DNA from: Hyphomicrobiales bacterium
GTDB taxonomy: Bacteria > Pseudomonadota > Alphaproteobacteria > Rhizobiales > Rhizobiaceae
Assembly (NCBI GenBank): GCA_017305835.1
Contig: JAFKJY010000099.1
Location: 1-32,130 of the forward strand
Length of the DNA: 32,130 nucleotides
Direction of reading: 5' to 3'
The notes beneath the pieces were generated by a model. That model worked only from the letters and a program-made list of their open reading frames with translations, had not been told where the DNA came from and made no database searches. Positions 1 through 6,160 of this stretch are shown here, piece by piece. Every line of letters starts with the position of its first letter. Position 1 is the first letter of the stretch. The translations under genes were made by a program, and so were the position numbers.

Positions 1-197
1 CTGTTGGGCAGCCAGTCGACCTCCAGGATCATGCGCAACGACAGCCCGTACCGGTTGTCGGCGGCGGTGAACGGGGCGAAATGGATCTCGCCGCGCCCGG
101 CGGCCTCGAAGGCGGCGAGCGCCGCCCGCTCGACGTCGTCCCTGCCGCGCGCCCGTCGGCGCGCCTCCGGCGTGAGGCGGATGGTGATCCTGGCCAT
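1..197 (-). CDS. 5' part of an unrecognised gene
   Basis: An open frame starts at an ATG (195-197) and runs off the left edge after 65 codons without a stop. A good ribosome binding site, AGGAG, lies about 10 nt upstream on the minus strand, which supports this start. The protein begins MARITIRLTPEARRRARG and continues with an alanine-rich, helix-prone stretch, then a more hydrophobic segment ending near LRMILEVDW. I do not recognise a family. The basic N-terminus could suit a small DNA-binding or toxin-antitoxin-like protein, but no helix-turn-helix is evident and the remainder is outside the window. A TetR-type palindrome sits about 35 bp upstream of its start, so the gene may be controlled by such a repressor. 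Confidence 0.6.
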   Translation of the reverse strand, partial: MARITIRLTPEARRRARGRDDVERAALAAFEAAGRGEIHFAPFTAADNRYGLSLRMILEVDWLPN

Positions 198-231
198 GAT
201 CTCTGCTTCTCCTCTGCATCGTGGACACACT

Positions 232-246
232 CCGACCGTCGGTCGG
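232..246. promoter_or_regulatory. TetR-type palindromic operator candidate
   Basis: CCGACC and GGTCGG form a perfect 6-bp inverted repeat around a 3-bp centre (GTC). Palindromes of the form ACCGACNGTCGGT are typical operators of TetR/AcrR-family repressors. It lies between the leftward partial gene and phoA, closer to the former. No TetR gene is visible in the window; the assignment rests on the motif alone. Confidence 0.45.
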
Positions 247-349
247 GTCGGAGGCACGATGCGGAGCGGGGTCAGGTCATGGCTGTCGGGGGGGCCCTTC
301 GGATCGGGCCGGACGATCCGCCGCGATTGTGTCGGCATGGGGGCGGGGA

Positions 350-389
350 TTGTCACGCAGGCATAACCGAACCGTCATTCCCCGGTCAT
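350..389 (+). promoter_or_regulatory. PHO box upstream of phoA
   Basis: CCGTCAT (372-378) and CGGTCAT (383-389) are 7-mers separated by 4 bp, the spacing of the PhoB-binding PHO box (CTGTCAT-N4-CTGTCAT); each matches 6 of 7 positions. A third related 7-mer, TTGTCAC (350-356), lies exactly 22 bp upstream of the first, in phase with the 11-bp repeat. The box ends 78 bp before the phoA start and implies induction by phosphate starvation through PhoR-PhoB. I could not identify a convincing -10 element. Confidence 0.75.
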
Positions 390-467
390 CGGAGTTGGAT
401 GGACTGTGGGGCGTAGTCCGCGAGCCCCGCGGAAAAATCCTCCCCAACCGATGGAAGGACCCACCCC

Positions 468-1919
468 ATGATCACCAATCCTCTGATCCGGGCGCTGCTG
501 GCAGGCGCCGCGATCGCCACGCTCGCCCCCGTCGCCGCGGTCCGCGCCCAGGACGCCGGCGCCTACCTCCAGCGCGCCGCCAGGGGCGACCTGAGCGAGC
601 CCGGCGGCGCGCGTCGCCTGTCGGGCGACGCCACCGCCGCGCTGCGCGCGCTCATTACCGACGGCGAGGTGAAGAACGTCATCCTGTTCATCGGCGACGG
701 CATGGGCGATTCGGAGATCACCGTGGCGCGCAACTATGCCGAGGGCGCCGGCGGCTACTTCAAGGGCATCGACGCCCTGCCGGTCACCGGCCAGTACACG
801 CACTACGCGCTGGAGAAGGACACCGGCAAGCCGGGCTACGTGACCGATTCCGCCGCCTCCGGCACGGCCTGGTCGACCGGCGTGAAGACTTACAACAACG
901 CCGTCGGCGTCGACATCCACGGCCGCCCGCACAAGACCCTGATCGAGCTGGCCAAGGCCGCCGGCCTCGGCACCGGCAACGTCACCACCTCGGAGCTGCA
1001 GGACGCCACGCCGGCCGTGCAGATCGCCCACGTCGCCCTGCGCGCCTGCTACGGCCCGGCCGCGACGGCCGAGAAGTGCCCGGCCGACGCGCTGGAGAAC
1101 GGCGGCCTCGGCTCGATCACCGAGCAGCTCATCGCCACCCGCGCCGACATCACGCTGGGCGGCGGCGCCAAGACCTTCGGCGAGACCGCGCGCGCCGGCG
1201 AGTGGAAGGACAAGACCCTGCTCGACCAGGCGAAGGAGCGCGGCTTCGCGGTCGTCACCAGCCTCGACGAGATGAACGCCGTCTCCGCCGCCGGCCAGGA
1301 CGGGCCCGTCCTCGGCCTGTTCGCGGCCGGCAACATGCCGGTGCGCTGGGTCGGCCCCAAGGCCAGCTACCACGGCAACATCGACCAGGCGGCCGTGACC
1401 TGCCAGCCCAACCCGGACCGTCCGGCGACCCAGCCGAGCCTCGCCCAGATGACCTCCAAGGCGATCGACGTGCTGAAGGTCAACGACAAGGGCTTCTTCC
1501 TGCAGGTCGAGGGCGCCTCGATCGACAAGCAGGACCACGACGCCAATCCCTGCGGCCAGATCGGCGAGACGGTCGACCTCGACGAGGCGGTGCAGGTGGG
1601 CATGGAGTTCGCCAGGGCCAACGGCAACACGCTGGTGATCGTCACCGCCGACCATTCCCATTCGAGCCAGATCATCGAGAACGGCAGCAAGGCGCCCGGC
1701 CTGTCGGCGGCGCTGAACACCAGGGACGGCACGGTGATGACCGTCACCTACGGCAATTCGGAGACGAGCTCGCAGGGCCATACAGGCGCCCAGCTCCGCG
1801 TCGCCGCCTTCGGGCCGCGCGCGGCCAACTTCGCAGGCCTGACCGACCAGACGGACATGTTCTTCACGATTCGCGACGCGCTCGGCCTCGAAGGCTCGAA
1901 GCAGGCGGCCGCCCGGTAG
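468..1919 (+). CDS. phoA: Alkaline phosphatase PhoA (periplasmic)
   Basis: This 483-residue protein hydrolyses phosphate monoesters in the periplasm. It begins with a signal peptide (about residues 1-27, ending near VRAQDA). All E. coli PhoA catalytic features are present: GDGMGDSE metal ligands (76-83), the nucleophile Ser128 in TDSAAS, Asp179 and Thr181 in LQDATP, Arg192, Glu348, Asp353-Lys354 and His357 in EGASIDKQDH, Asp395-His396 and His438. It is the Asp/Lys (E. coli-like) subtype, not the His/Trp variant. Four cysteines (194, 204, 312, 362) match the two disulfides of the E. coli enzyme. AAGGA lies 8 nt before the ATG. A PHO box upstream predicts PhoB control. The gene stands alone and is followed by a hairpin. 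Similarity to enterobacterial PhoA runs along the whole length. Confidence 0.97.
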   Translation: MITNPLIRALLAGAAIATLAPVAAVRAQDAGAYLQRAARGDLSEPGGARRLSGDATAALRALITDGEVKNVILFIGDGMGDSEITVARNYAEGAGGYFKGIDALPVTGQYTHYALEKDTGKPGYVTDSAASGTAWSTGVKTYNNAVGVDIHGRPHKTLIELAKAAGLGTGNVTTSELQDATPAVQIAHVALRACYGPAATAEKCPADALENGGLGSITEQLIATRADITLGGGAKTFGETARAGEWKDKTLLDQAKERGFAVVTSLDEMNAVSAAGQDGPVLGLFAAGNMPVRWVGPKASYHGNIDQAAVTCQPNPDRPATQPSLAQMTSKAIDVLKVNDKGFFLQVEGASIDKQDHDANPCGQIGETVDLDEAVQVGMEFARANGNTLVIVTADHSHSSQIIENGSKAPGLSAALNTRDGTVMTVTYGNSETSSQGHTGAQLRVAAFGPRAANFAGLTDQTDMFFTIRDALGLEGSKQAAAR

Positions 1920-1941
1920 GCGACCACGGCTGAAACGACGG

Positions 1942-1966
1942 AACGGCGGGGCGGTGCTCCGCCGTT
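1942..1966. terminator. Hairpin between convergent phoA and the 1981-2742 gene
   Basis: AACGGCGG (1942-1949) pairs with CCGCCGTT (1959-1966) around a 9-nt loop. It lies 22 bp after the phoA stop and 14 bp from the end of the convergent gene, so it may serve both. Only a short T run follows on the plus strand, so it is a weak intrinsic terminator. Confidence 0.5.
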
Positions 1967-1980
1967 TCTGCATTCGCGCG

Positions 1981-2742
1981 TCAGTCCTTGTCGTCGTGCC
2001 CGGCGCCGAGCCCGAGGCCGGCGCCGCCCATGCCGAGCCCCATCCCGGCTCCCATGCCGCCGCCCATGCCTCCACCCATGCCGCCGCCGCCCCCACCGCC
2101 CGAGCGTCCGCCGCCGCCTTCGGCGCGCCCGCCTGCCTGGCCGGCCCCGCGCCCGCTCCTGCCGCCGCCCGATCCCGCGGCCGGCCGGGTCGGGCCCTGC
2201 CTGGGGATCTCGGCGTCGGACGGAACCGGCGCGAGGCTCAGCGCCTCGCGGATGAAGTCGCGCAGCGACACGACGAGCTCGGCCGTGTGGACCGGCCGGC
2301 CCGCCACCAGCTCGCGCACCGCGCGCGAGGCGAGCCTAATGTGCTCCTCCGTGCCGAGCAGGATCACGTCGGAGAGCGCGGCCTCGACGGCGTCGCGGAT
2401 GCGCCGCGGCCGGTCCGAGCGCGGCTCAGCGTCCGGCTCGTCGTCGTCGCCGGCCTCCAGCACGGTGCCCGGATCCTCGCCCGCCGCCCCGCCGTGCCGG
2501 CGCAGGTCGCGCAGATGAGTGGGGTCGACCGCGAGATTGCCGGTGAAGGAGCCGCCGAGCGTCCGGTAGGCGGCGATCAGCGTGCGCAGCCGCTCGTTGA
2601 TCTGCCGGTTCATGCGCTCGCGCCGCTGCTGGATGGTGACCATCATCAGCAGGCGTATGCCGATGCTGATCAGCGTGAACAGGGCGAGCCCGATCAGCGT
2701 GATCAGCACGCTGTGCCAGGAGCTGAAGTCGATGCCGCGCAA
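1981..2742 (-). CDS. Membrane-anchored protein with Gly/Met-rich C-terminal tail
   Basis: Unrecognised 253-residue protein. I chose a TTG start (2740-2742) because GGAGG lies 5 nt upstream and the start leaves one N-terminal transmembrane helix intact (about residues 10-36); no ATG is available before that helix. After the helix comes a basic, helical juxtamembrane segment (38-62), a central region with an acidic patch (99-110) and a helical part (115-170), and then a low-complexity tail (about 189-249) with GGGM repeats followed by GLGMGGAGLGLG and a charged end. Predicted topology puts most of the protein on one face of the inner membrane. The gene is convergent with phoA and divergent from the BA14K gene. 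The opposite strand is also open but reads as His/Ala/Pro low complexity, so this strand is preferred. Confidence 0.7.
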   Translation of the reverse strand: MRGIDFSSWHSVLITLIGLALFTLISIGIRLLMMVTIQQRRERMNRQINERLRTLIAAYRTLGGSFTGNLAVDPTHLRDLRRHGGAAGEDPGTVLEAGDDDEPDAEPRSDRPRRIRDAVEAALSDVILLGTEEHIRLASRAVRELVAGRPVHTAELVVSLRDFIREALSLAPVPSDAEIPRQGPTRPAAGSGGGRSGRGAGQAGGRAEGGGGRSGGGGGGGMGGGMGGGMGAGMGLGMGGAGLGLGAGHDDKD

Positions 2743-2898
2743 GCCTGCCTCCGTGCCGTCAGGGCCGCAGCATATACGGCGCGGCCGCCGTCGGGCCAGA
2801 CGCGATGTTCGGGAAGCGGCCGGCCGGGCGAGCCGGTCATGGAACTGCATGCCGGACTGCGCATTCCACGTCCAGGCGGCCAACGAGGAGCCCGGAAG

Positions 2899-3522
2899 AT
2901 GAAATCTGCAATCGCTGTCCTGGCGGGCTTCGCCACCACGTTGCTGGTCTTCGGCGGCGGCATCGCCTTCGCGGTCTTCTACCTCACCGCCAAGCCTGTG
3001 CCGGTCCAGCAGCCGAACCTGGACGTGGCCTCGACATGGACGCAGCAGGCCGTTCAGGTGGACAGCGCGGCGCAGGATTTCGAGCGCCTGCCGGCCCGGC
3101 CGACCGCGGACGCCCCGGCGAACGACAACGCCGCCTCGGCTCCGGCCGTCGATCCGGTGACCACCGCGGGCATAGCGAACGACGACACGCCAGAGCAGCG
3201 GCCGGCGACCGGCGAGGGCACCGCCCACGCCGAATGGTGCGCGAGCCAGTATCGCTCCTACGATCCGGCCGACGACAGCTATACGGCCTATAGCGGGGTC
3301 CGGCGCAAATGCGTGTCGCCCTATGGCGGGGAGGCGGAAAGCCCGGACGGCCCCGCCGATTCCGCGATCGTCGTCTCGGACGCCGCCTATGCCGACCGGA
3401 TCGCCGACGGCTTCGCCGGCTCGGACCACGCCCAGTCCTGCTTCGACCGCTATCGCTCCTACCGCCCCGAGGACAACACCTACCAGCCCTTCAGCGGCGG
3501 CCCCCGCCGCCAATGCGAATAG
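2899..3522 (+). CDS. BA14K-family protein with two cysteine-bounded repeats
   Basis: The 207-residue protein has an N-terminal hydrophobic segment (about 5-30) that could be a signal anchor, a low-complexity Ala/Asp/Pro linker, and two copies of a BA14K-type motif: WCASQYRSYDP...KC (roughly residues 112-136) and SCFDRYRSYRP...QC at the extreme C-terminus. BA14K proteins of Brucella and relatives are small immunoreactive envelope proteins with lectin-like properties; each repeat carries C-x-x-x-YRSY and a second Cys about 23 residues on, which could form a disulfide. GAGGAG lies 8 nt before the ATG. Most family members have one such motif, so the tandem copy is slightly unusual. The cellular role is not established. 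Confidence 0.85.
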   Translation: MKSAIAVLAGFATTLLVFGGGIAFAVFYLTAKPVPVQQPNLDVASTWTQQAVQVDSAAQDFERLPARPTADAPANDNAASAPAVDPVTTAGIANDDTPEQRPATGEGTAHAEWCASQYRSYDPADDSYTAYSGVRRKCVSPYGGEAESPDGPADSAIVVSDAAYADRIADGFAGSDHAQSCFDRYRSYRPEDNTYQPFSGGPRRQCE

Positions 3523-3580
3523 GGCACCACGAGCCATAGGGCAGACGGTTCATGTGATGTGGGAGGGGAAAGGGAAAGAA

Positions 3581-3657
<77 letters not shown>

Positions 3658-3670
3658 AGCCGGCCACTCA

Positions 3671-3698
3671 CCTATAGGCTGCGTCCGTGTCGCGCAAG
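3671..3698 (-). promoter_or_regulatory. Putative promoter of tRNA-Pro
   Basis: On the minus strand CTTGCG (3693-3698) and TATAGG (3671-3676) are spaced by 16 bp, and the predicted start falls about 7 nt before the tRNA. The -35 match is modest. The rest of the 88-bp gap to the sugar transferase gene shows nothing else. Confidence 0.45.
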
Positions 3699-3745
3699 TG
3701 GCAATCCGCGCCGGCGGCGTATAAGGGCGGCGGCGGCCGCCGGCC

Positions 3746-5284
3746 TCAATAGGCGTTCTTCGTGTCGAGCAGCCGGATCGGCGTCAGCAGCAGGATCTTC
3801 AGGTCCAGCCACAGCGACCAGTTCTCGATGTAGTAGAGGTCGAACTCGGTGCGTTTGCGGATTTTCTCGTCGGTGTCCATCTCGCCGCGCCAGCCGTTGA
3901 TCTGCGCCCAGCCGGTGACGCCGGGCTTGACCTTGTGGCGGGCGAAATAGCCGTCGACGACCTCGGTGTAGAGCAGGTTGTGCGACTGCGCGGCGACGGC
4001 GTGCGGGCGCGGGCCGACGAGCGACAGCGAGCCCATCAACGAGTTGAAGAACTGCGGCAGCTCGTCGATCGAGGTCTTGCGGATGAAGCGGCCGACGCGG
4101 GTGACGCGCGGGTCGTTCTTGGTCACCGTCCGCTTCGCGGTCGGGTCCGACTGGTCCGCATACATGGAGCGGAACTTGTAGACCTCGATCACCTCGTTGT
4201 TGAAGCCGTGCCGCTTCTGTTTGAACAGCACCGGCCCGCGCGAATCGAGCTTCACCGCGATCGCCGTGAGCAGCATGACCGGCGAGAACAGGATGATGCC
4301 GATCAGGCTGAAGACGATGTCGAAGGCGCGCTTGGCGACCGAATCCCAGTCGTGGATCGGCTTGTCGAAGATGTCGAGCATCGGCACCGCGCCGATGTAG
4401 GAATAGGAGCGCGGGCGGAAGTGCAGCTCGGCCGAATGCGCCGACAGGCGGATGTCGACCGGCAGCACCCACAGCTTCTTCAGCATCGACAACACGCGCT
4501 TCTCCGCCGAGATCGGCAGCGACACGATCAGCATGTCGATGCGCGCGATGCGCGCGAAGGTGGTCAGCTCGGCGATGTTGCCGAGCTTGGGATAGCCGGC
4601 CACCACCGGCGGCGAGCGCGTGTCGTCGCGGTCGTCGAAGATGCCGCAGATGCGGATGTCGTTGTCGGGCTGGCGCTCGATCGAGCGGATTAGCGTCTCG
4701 GCGTTGCGGCCGCCGCCGACGATGACGGCGCGGCGCTCCATCACGCCGTTGCGCGCCCAGCGCCGCACCAGCCGCGCCGCGACCAGCCGCATGACGAGGA
4801 ACAGCGCCAGCCCGGCGGCCAGCCAGCCGGCGAACCAGACGCGCGAGAAGTCGGCCGAGACCTTGAGGAAGAAGCCGGCGAGCGACATCAGCGCGAACGA
4901 GCCGGCCCAGACCAGCAGCAGCGTGCCGAGATGCGCCAGCGGCCGGCGCAGCGTCGCCATCTGGTAGGAATCGGTGAGCTCCAGCAGCATCACCGTCAGC
5001 AGCGAGCCGCCGACGACGAGCGCCGGATAGTACCACCACGCATAGGAATCGAGGCCGACATAGAAGGCGTAGACGGCGAGCCCGCTCGCCACCAGCAGCG
5101 CGAACTCGATGACGCGCAGCCAGCCGCTCACCATCACCGGCGAGATCGTGTCGCGCCGGTATTGCGTCGCCACCTGCTGGGCGATGACGTTGAGCTGCGC
5201 CTCGCTCCCGGCCGGCGCGGAGCGCTCCTCGTGCTCGCGGACGGCTTCGGCCGAAAATGGATGCGCGCGTGCGGCTTTGCTCAT
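3746..5284 (-). CDS. Undecaprenyl-phosphate hexose-1-phosphate transferase (EPS initiation)
   Basis: This 512-residue inner-membrane enzyme should transfer a hexose-1-phosphate, often glucose or galactose, from a UDP-sugar to undecaprenyl phosphate, the first step in exopolysaccharide repeat assembly. The order is a cytoplasmic N-terminus, four helices (about 57-76, 86-104, 119-138, 150-169), a CoA-binding-like Rossmann domain beginning with VIVGGGRNAE (187-196), a fifth membrane segment (322-344) and the bacterial sugar transferase domain with KFRSM (370-374), SIDELPQ (405-411), SLVGPRPH and KPGVTGWAQINGWRG. Length and architecture are those of the WcaJ/PssY-type family. The specific sugar cannot be read from sequence. 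It lies 117 bp downstream of the export lipoprotein gene on the same strand, and probably shares its transcript. Confidence 0.92.
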   Translation of the reverse strand: MSKAARAHPFSAEAVREHEERSAPAGSEAQLNVIAQQVATQYRRDTISPVMVSGWLRVIEFALLVASGLAVYAFYVGLDSYAWWYYPALVVGGSLLTVMLLELTDSYQMATLRRPLAHLGTLLLVWAGSFALMSLAGFFLKVSADFSRVWFAGWLAAGLALFLVMRLVAARLVRRWARNGVMERRAVIVGGGRNAETLIRSIERQPDNDIRICGIFDDRDDTRSPPVVAGYPKLGNIAELTTFARIARIDMLIVSLPISAEKRVLSMLKKLWVLPVDIRLSAHSAELHFRPRSYSYIGAVPMLDIFDKPIHDWDSVAKRAFDIVFSLIGIILFSPVMLLTAIAVKLDSRGPVLFKQKRHGFNNEVIEVYKFRSMYADQSDPTAKRTVTKNDPRVTRVGRFIRKTSIDELPQFFNSLMGSLSLVGPRPHAVAAQSHNLLYTEVVDGYFARHKVKPGVTGWAQINGWRGEMDTDEKIRKRTEFDLYYIENWSLWLDLKILLLTPIRLLDTKNAY

Positions 5285-5401
5285 CTGCTGCCCTGGACGG
5301 AAAAGGCTCTGTTGTCCCCGCGCGCAGCATAGGCGGGGCGTCCCTAAGAAAGCCTTGAACCGGGGCGGAAAAGTCTACGGATCGCAACCGCAGGGTGCGT
5401 T

Positions 5402-5962
5402 TCAGAACAGCCTTTCGCGCACGTAGACCGTGTCGCCCGGCAGCAGCGGGTCGGAGGTGACCACGCGCCCGGTCATCACCTTGCCGTTGATCGAGCGGGT
5501 GATGTCGACGTCGCGCTGCTGGGCGCGCGCGGAAAAGCCGCCGGCGGCCGCGATCGCCTTCTGCACCGTCATGCCAGGCACGTAGGAATACTGCCCGGCC
5601 GCGCCGACCTCGCCCATGATGAAGATCGGCCGGTAGCGGTCGACCTCGGCCGAGACGTCGGGGTCTCGGATGTAGCCGTTGCGCAGCTTCGCCGCGATCG
5701 CCGCCTCGAGCTGCTTGGTGGTCTGGCCGCGCGCGGGCACGGCGCCGACGAGCGGGAAGGAGACGTAGCCGGCCTGGTCGACCGCGTAGCTGTTGGTCAG
5801 GCCTTCCTGCTCGAACACGGTGACGCGCACGCTGTCGCCCGAATCGAGCAGATAGGGCTGCTGCAGGGCGGCGTGGAAAGCCGGCGGCGCGGGCCTGTAG
5901 CCCGAGCAGCCTGCCAGCATGAGCGCCAGCGCCAACGCAGTCACGGCACGTGGGAACGTCAC
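5402..5962 (-). CDS. Polysaccharide export outer-membrane lipoprotein (Wza/ExoF-like)
   Basis: The protein should be a periplasmic/outer-membrane export component working with the Wzc-like protein encoded divergently. I take the GTG at 5960-5962 as start: AAGGG lies 8 nt upstream, and it gives a 186-residue precursor with a clean lipoprotein signal, with lipobox LAGC at 16-19 (lipidated Cys19). An ATG 105 nt further upstream would add residues translated from a dispersed palindromic repeat and is unlikely. The Poly_export domain follows (YLLDSGDSVRVTVFEQEGL, roughly 38-56) with a SLBB-like segment (IFIMGEVGAAGQYSYVPG onward). It is short compared with Wza (about 380 residues) and lacks the C-terminal transmembrane helix, as in many rhizobial members. 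Confidence 0.88.
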   Translation of the reverse strand: MTFPRAVTALALALMLAGCSGYRPAPPAFHAALQQPYLLDSGDSVRVTVFEQEGLTNSYAVDQAGYVSFPLVGAVPARGQTTKQLEAAIAAKLRNGYIRDPDVSAEVDRYRPIFIMGEVGAAGQYSYVPGMTVQKAIAAAGGFSARAQQRDVDITRSINGKVMTGRVVTSDPLLPGDTVYVRERLF

Positions 5963-5982
5963 AGGTCCAACCCTTCGAGCGG

Positions 5983-6082
5983 CTAAAGCGCGTCGCGTGT
6001 ACACGAATCGTGCGGCGCGCTTTAGCTCCTTTGTTTGCGCATGTCGTTGTCCCGAAACCGGGCCCACTTTCGGGCGACATGC
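5983..6082. repeat. Composite dispersed palindromic repeat (two hairpins)
   Basis: Two adjacent hairpins: CTAAAGCGCG (5983-5992) with CGCGCTTTAG (6016-6025), then GCATGTCG (6039-6046) with CGACATGC (6075-6082) and an inner CCCGAAA/TTTCGGG pair (6051-6057, 6068-6074). The second hairpin recurs in inverse orientation at 9735-9779. Repeats of this form are, from general knowledge, scattered through rhizobial genomes. This copy lies in the promoter region between the two divergent exopolysaccharide arms. Confidence 0.85.
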
Positions 6083-6160
6083 TCTAGAACGCCGGTTCGA
6101 GCCGTTATCGGTCTGTTAGGGTTAATGGCCGGTAAAGCCGGTCTTAACCTGCCGGTTACC

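Noticed and set aside
221..1933. Long open frames on both strands across phoA (221-1933 plus, 375-2096 minus)
   Set aside because: They are out-of-phase readings of a well-supported phoA gene, with Arg/Pro/Gly- or Val/Gly-rich composition typical of shadow frames in GC-rich DNA.
1954..2896. Plus-strand frame upstream of and in phase with the BA14K gene
   Set aside because: It reads as His/Ala/Pro low complexity opposite a gene with a membrane helix and SD site; the BA14K protein has its own GAGGAG and ATG at 2899.
5963..6067. Upstream ATG extension of the export lipoprotein
   Set aside because: The extra residues come from the dispersed palindromic repeat and would bury the lipoprotein signal; the GTG at 5960-5962 has a good SD.
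3672..6080. 802-codon minus-strand frame over the exopolysaccharide arm
   Set aside because: It is Arg/Ala-rich and out of phase with the recognisable transferase and export protein genes.
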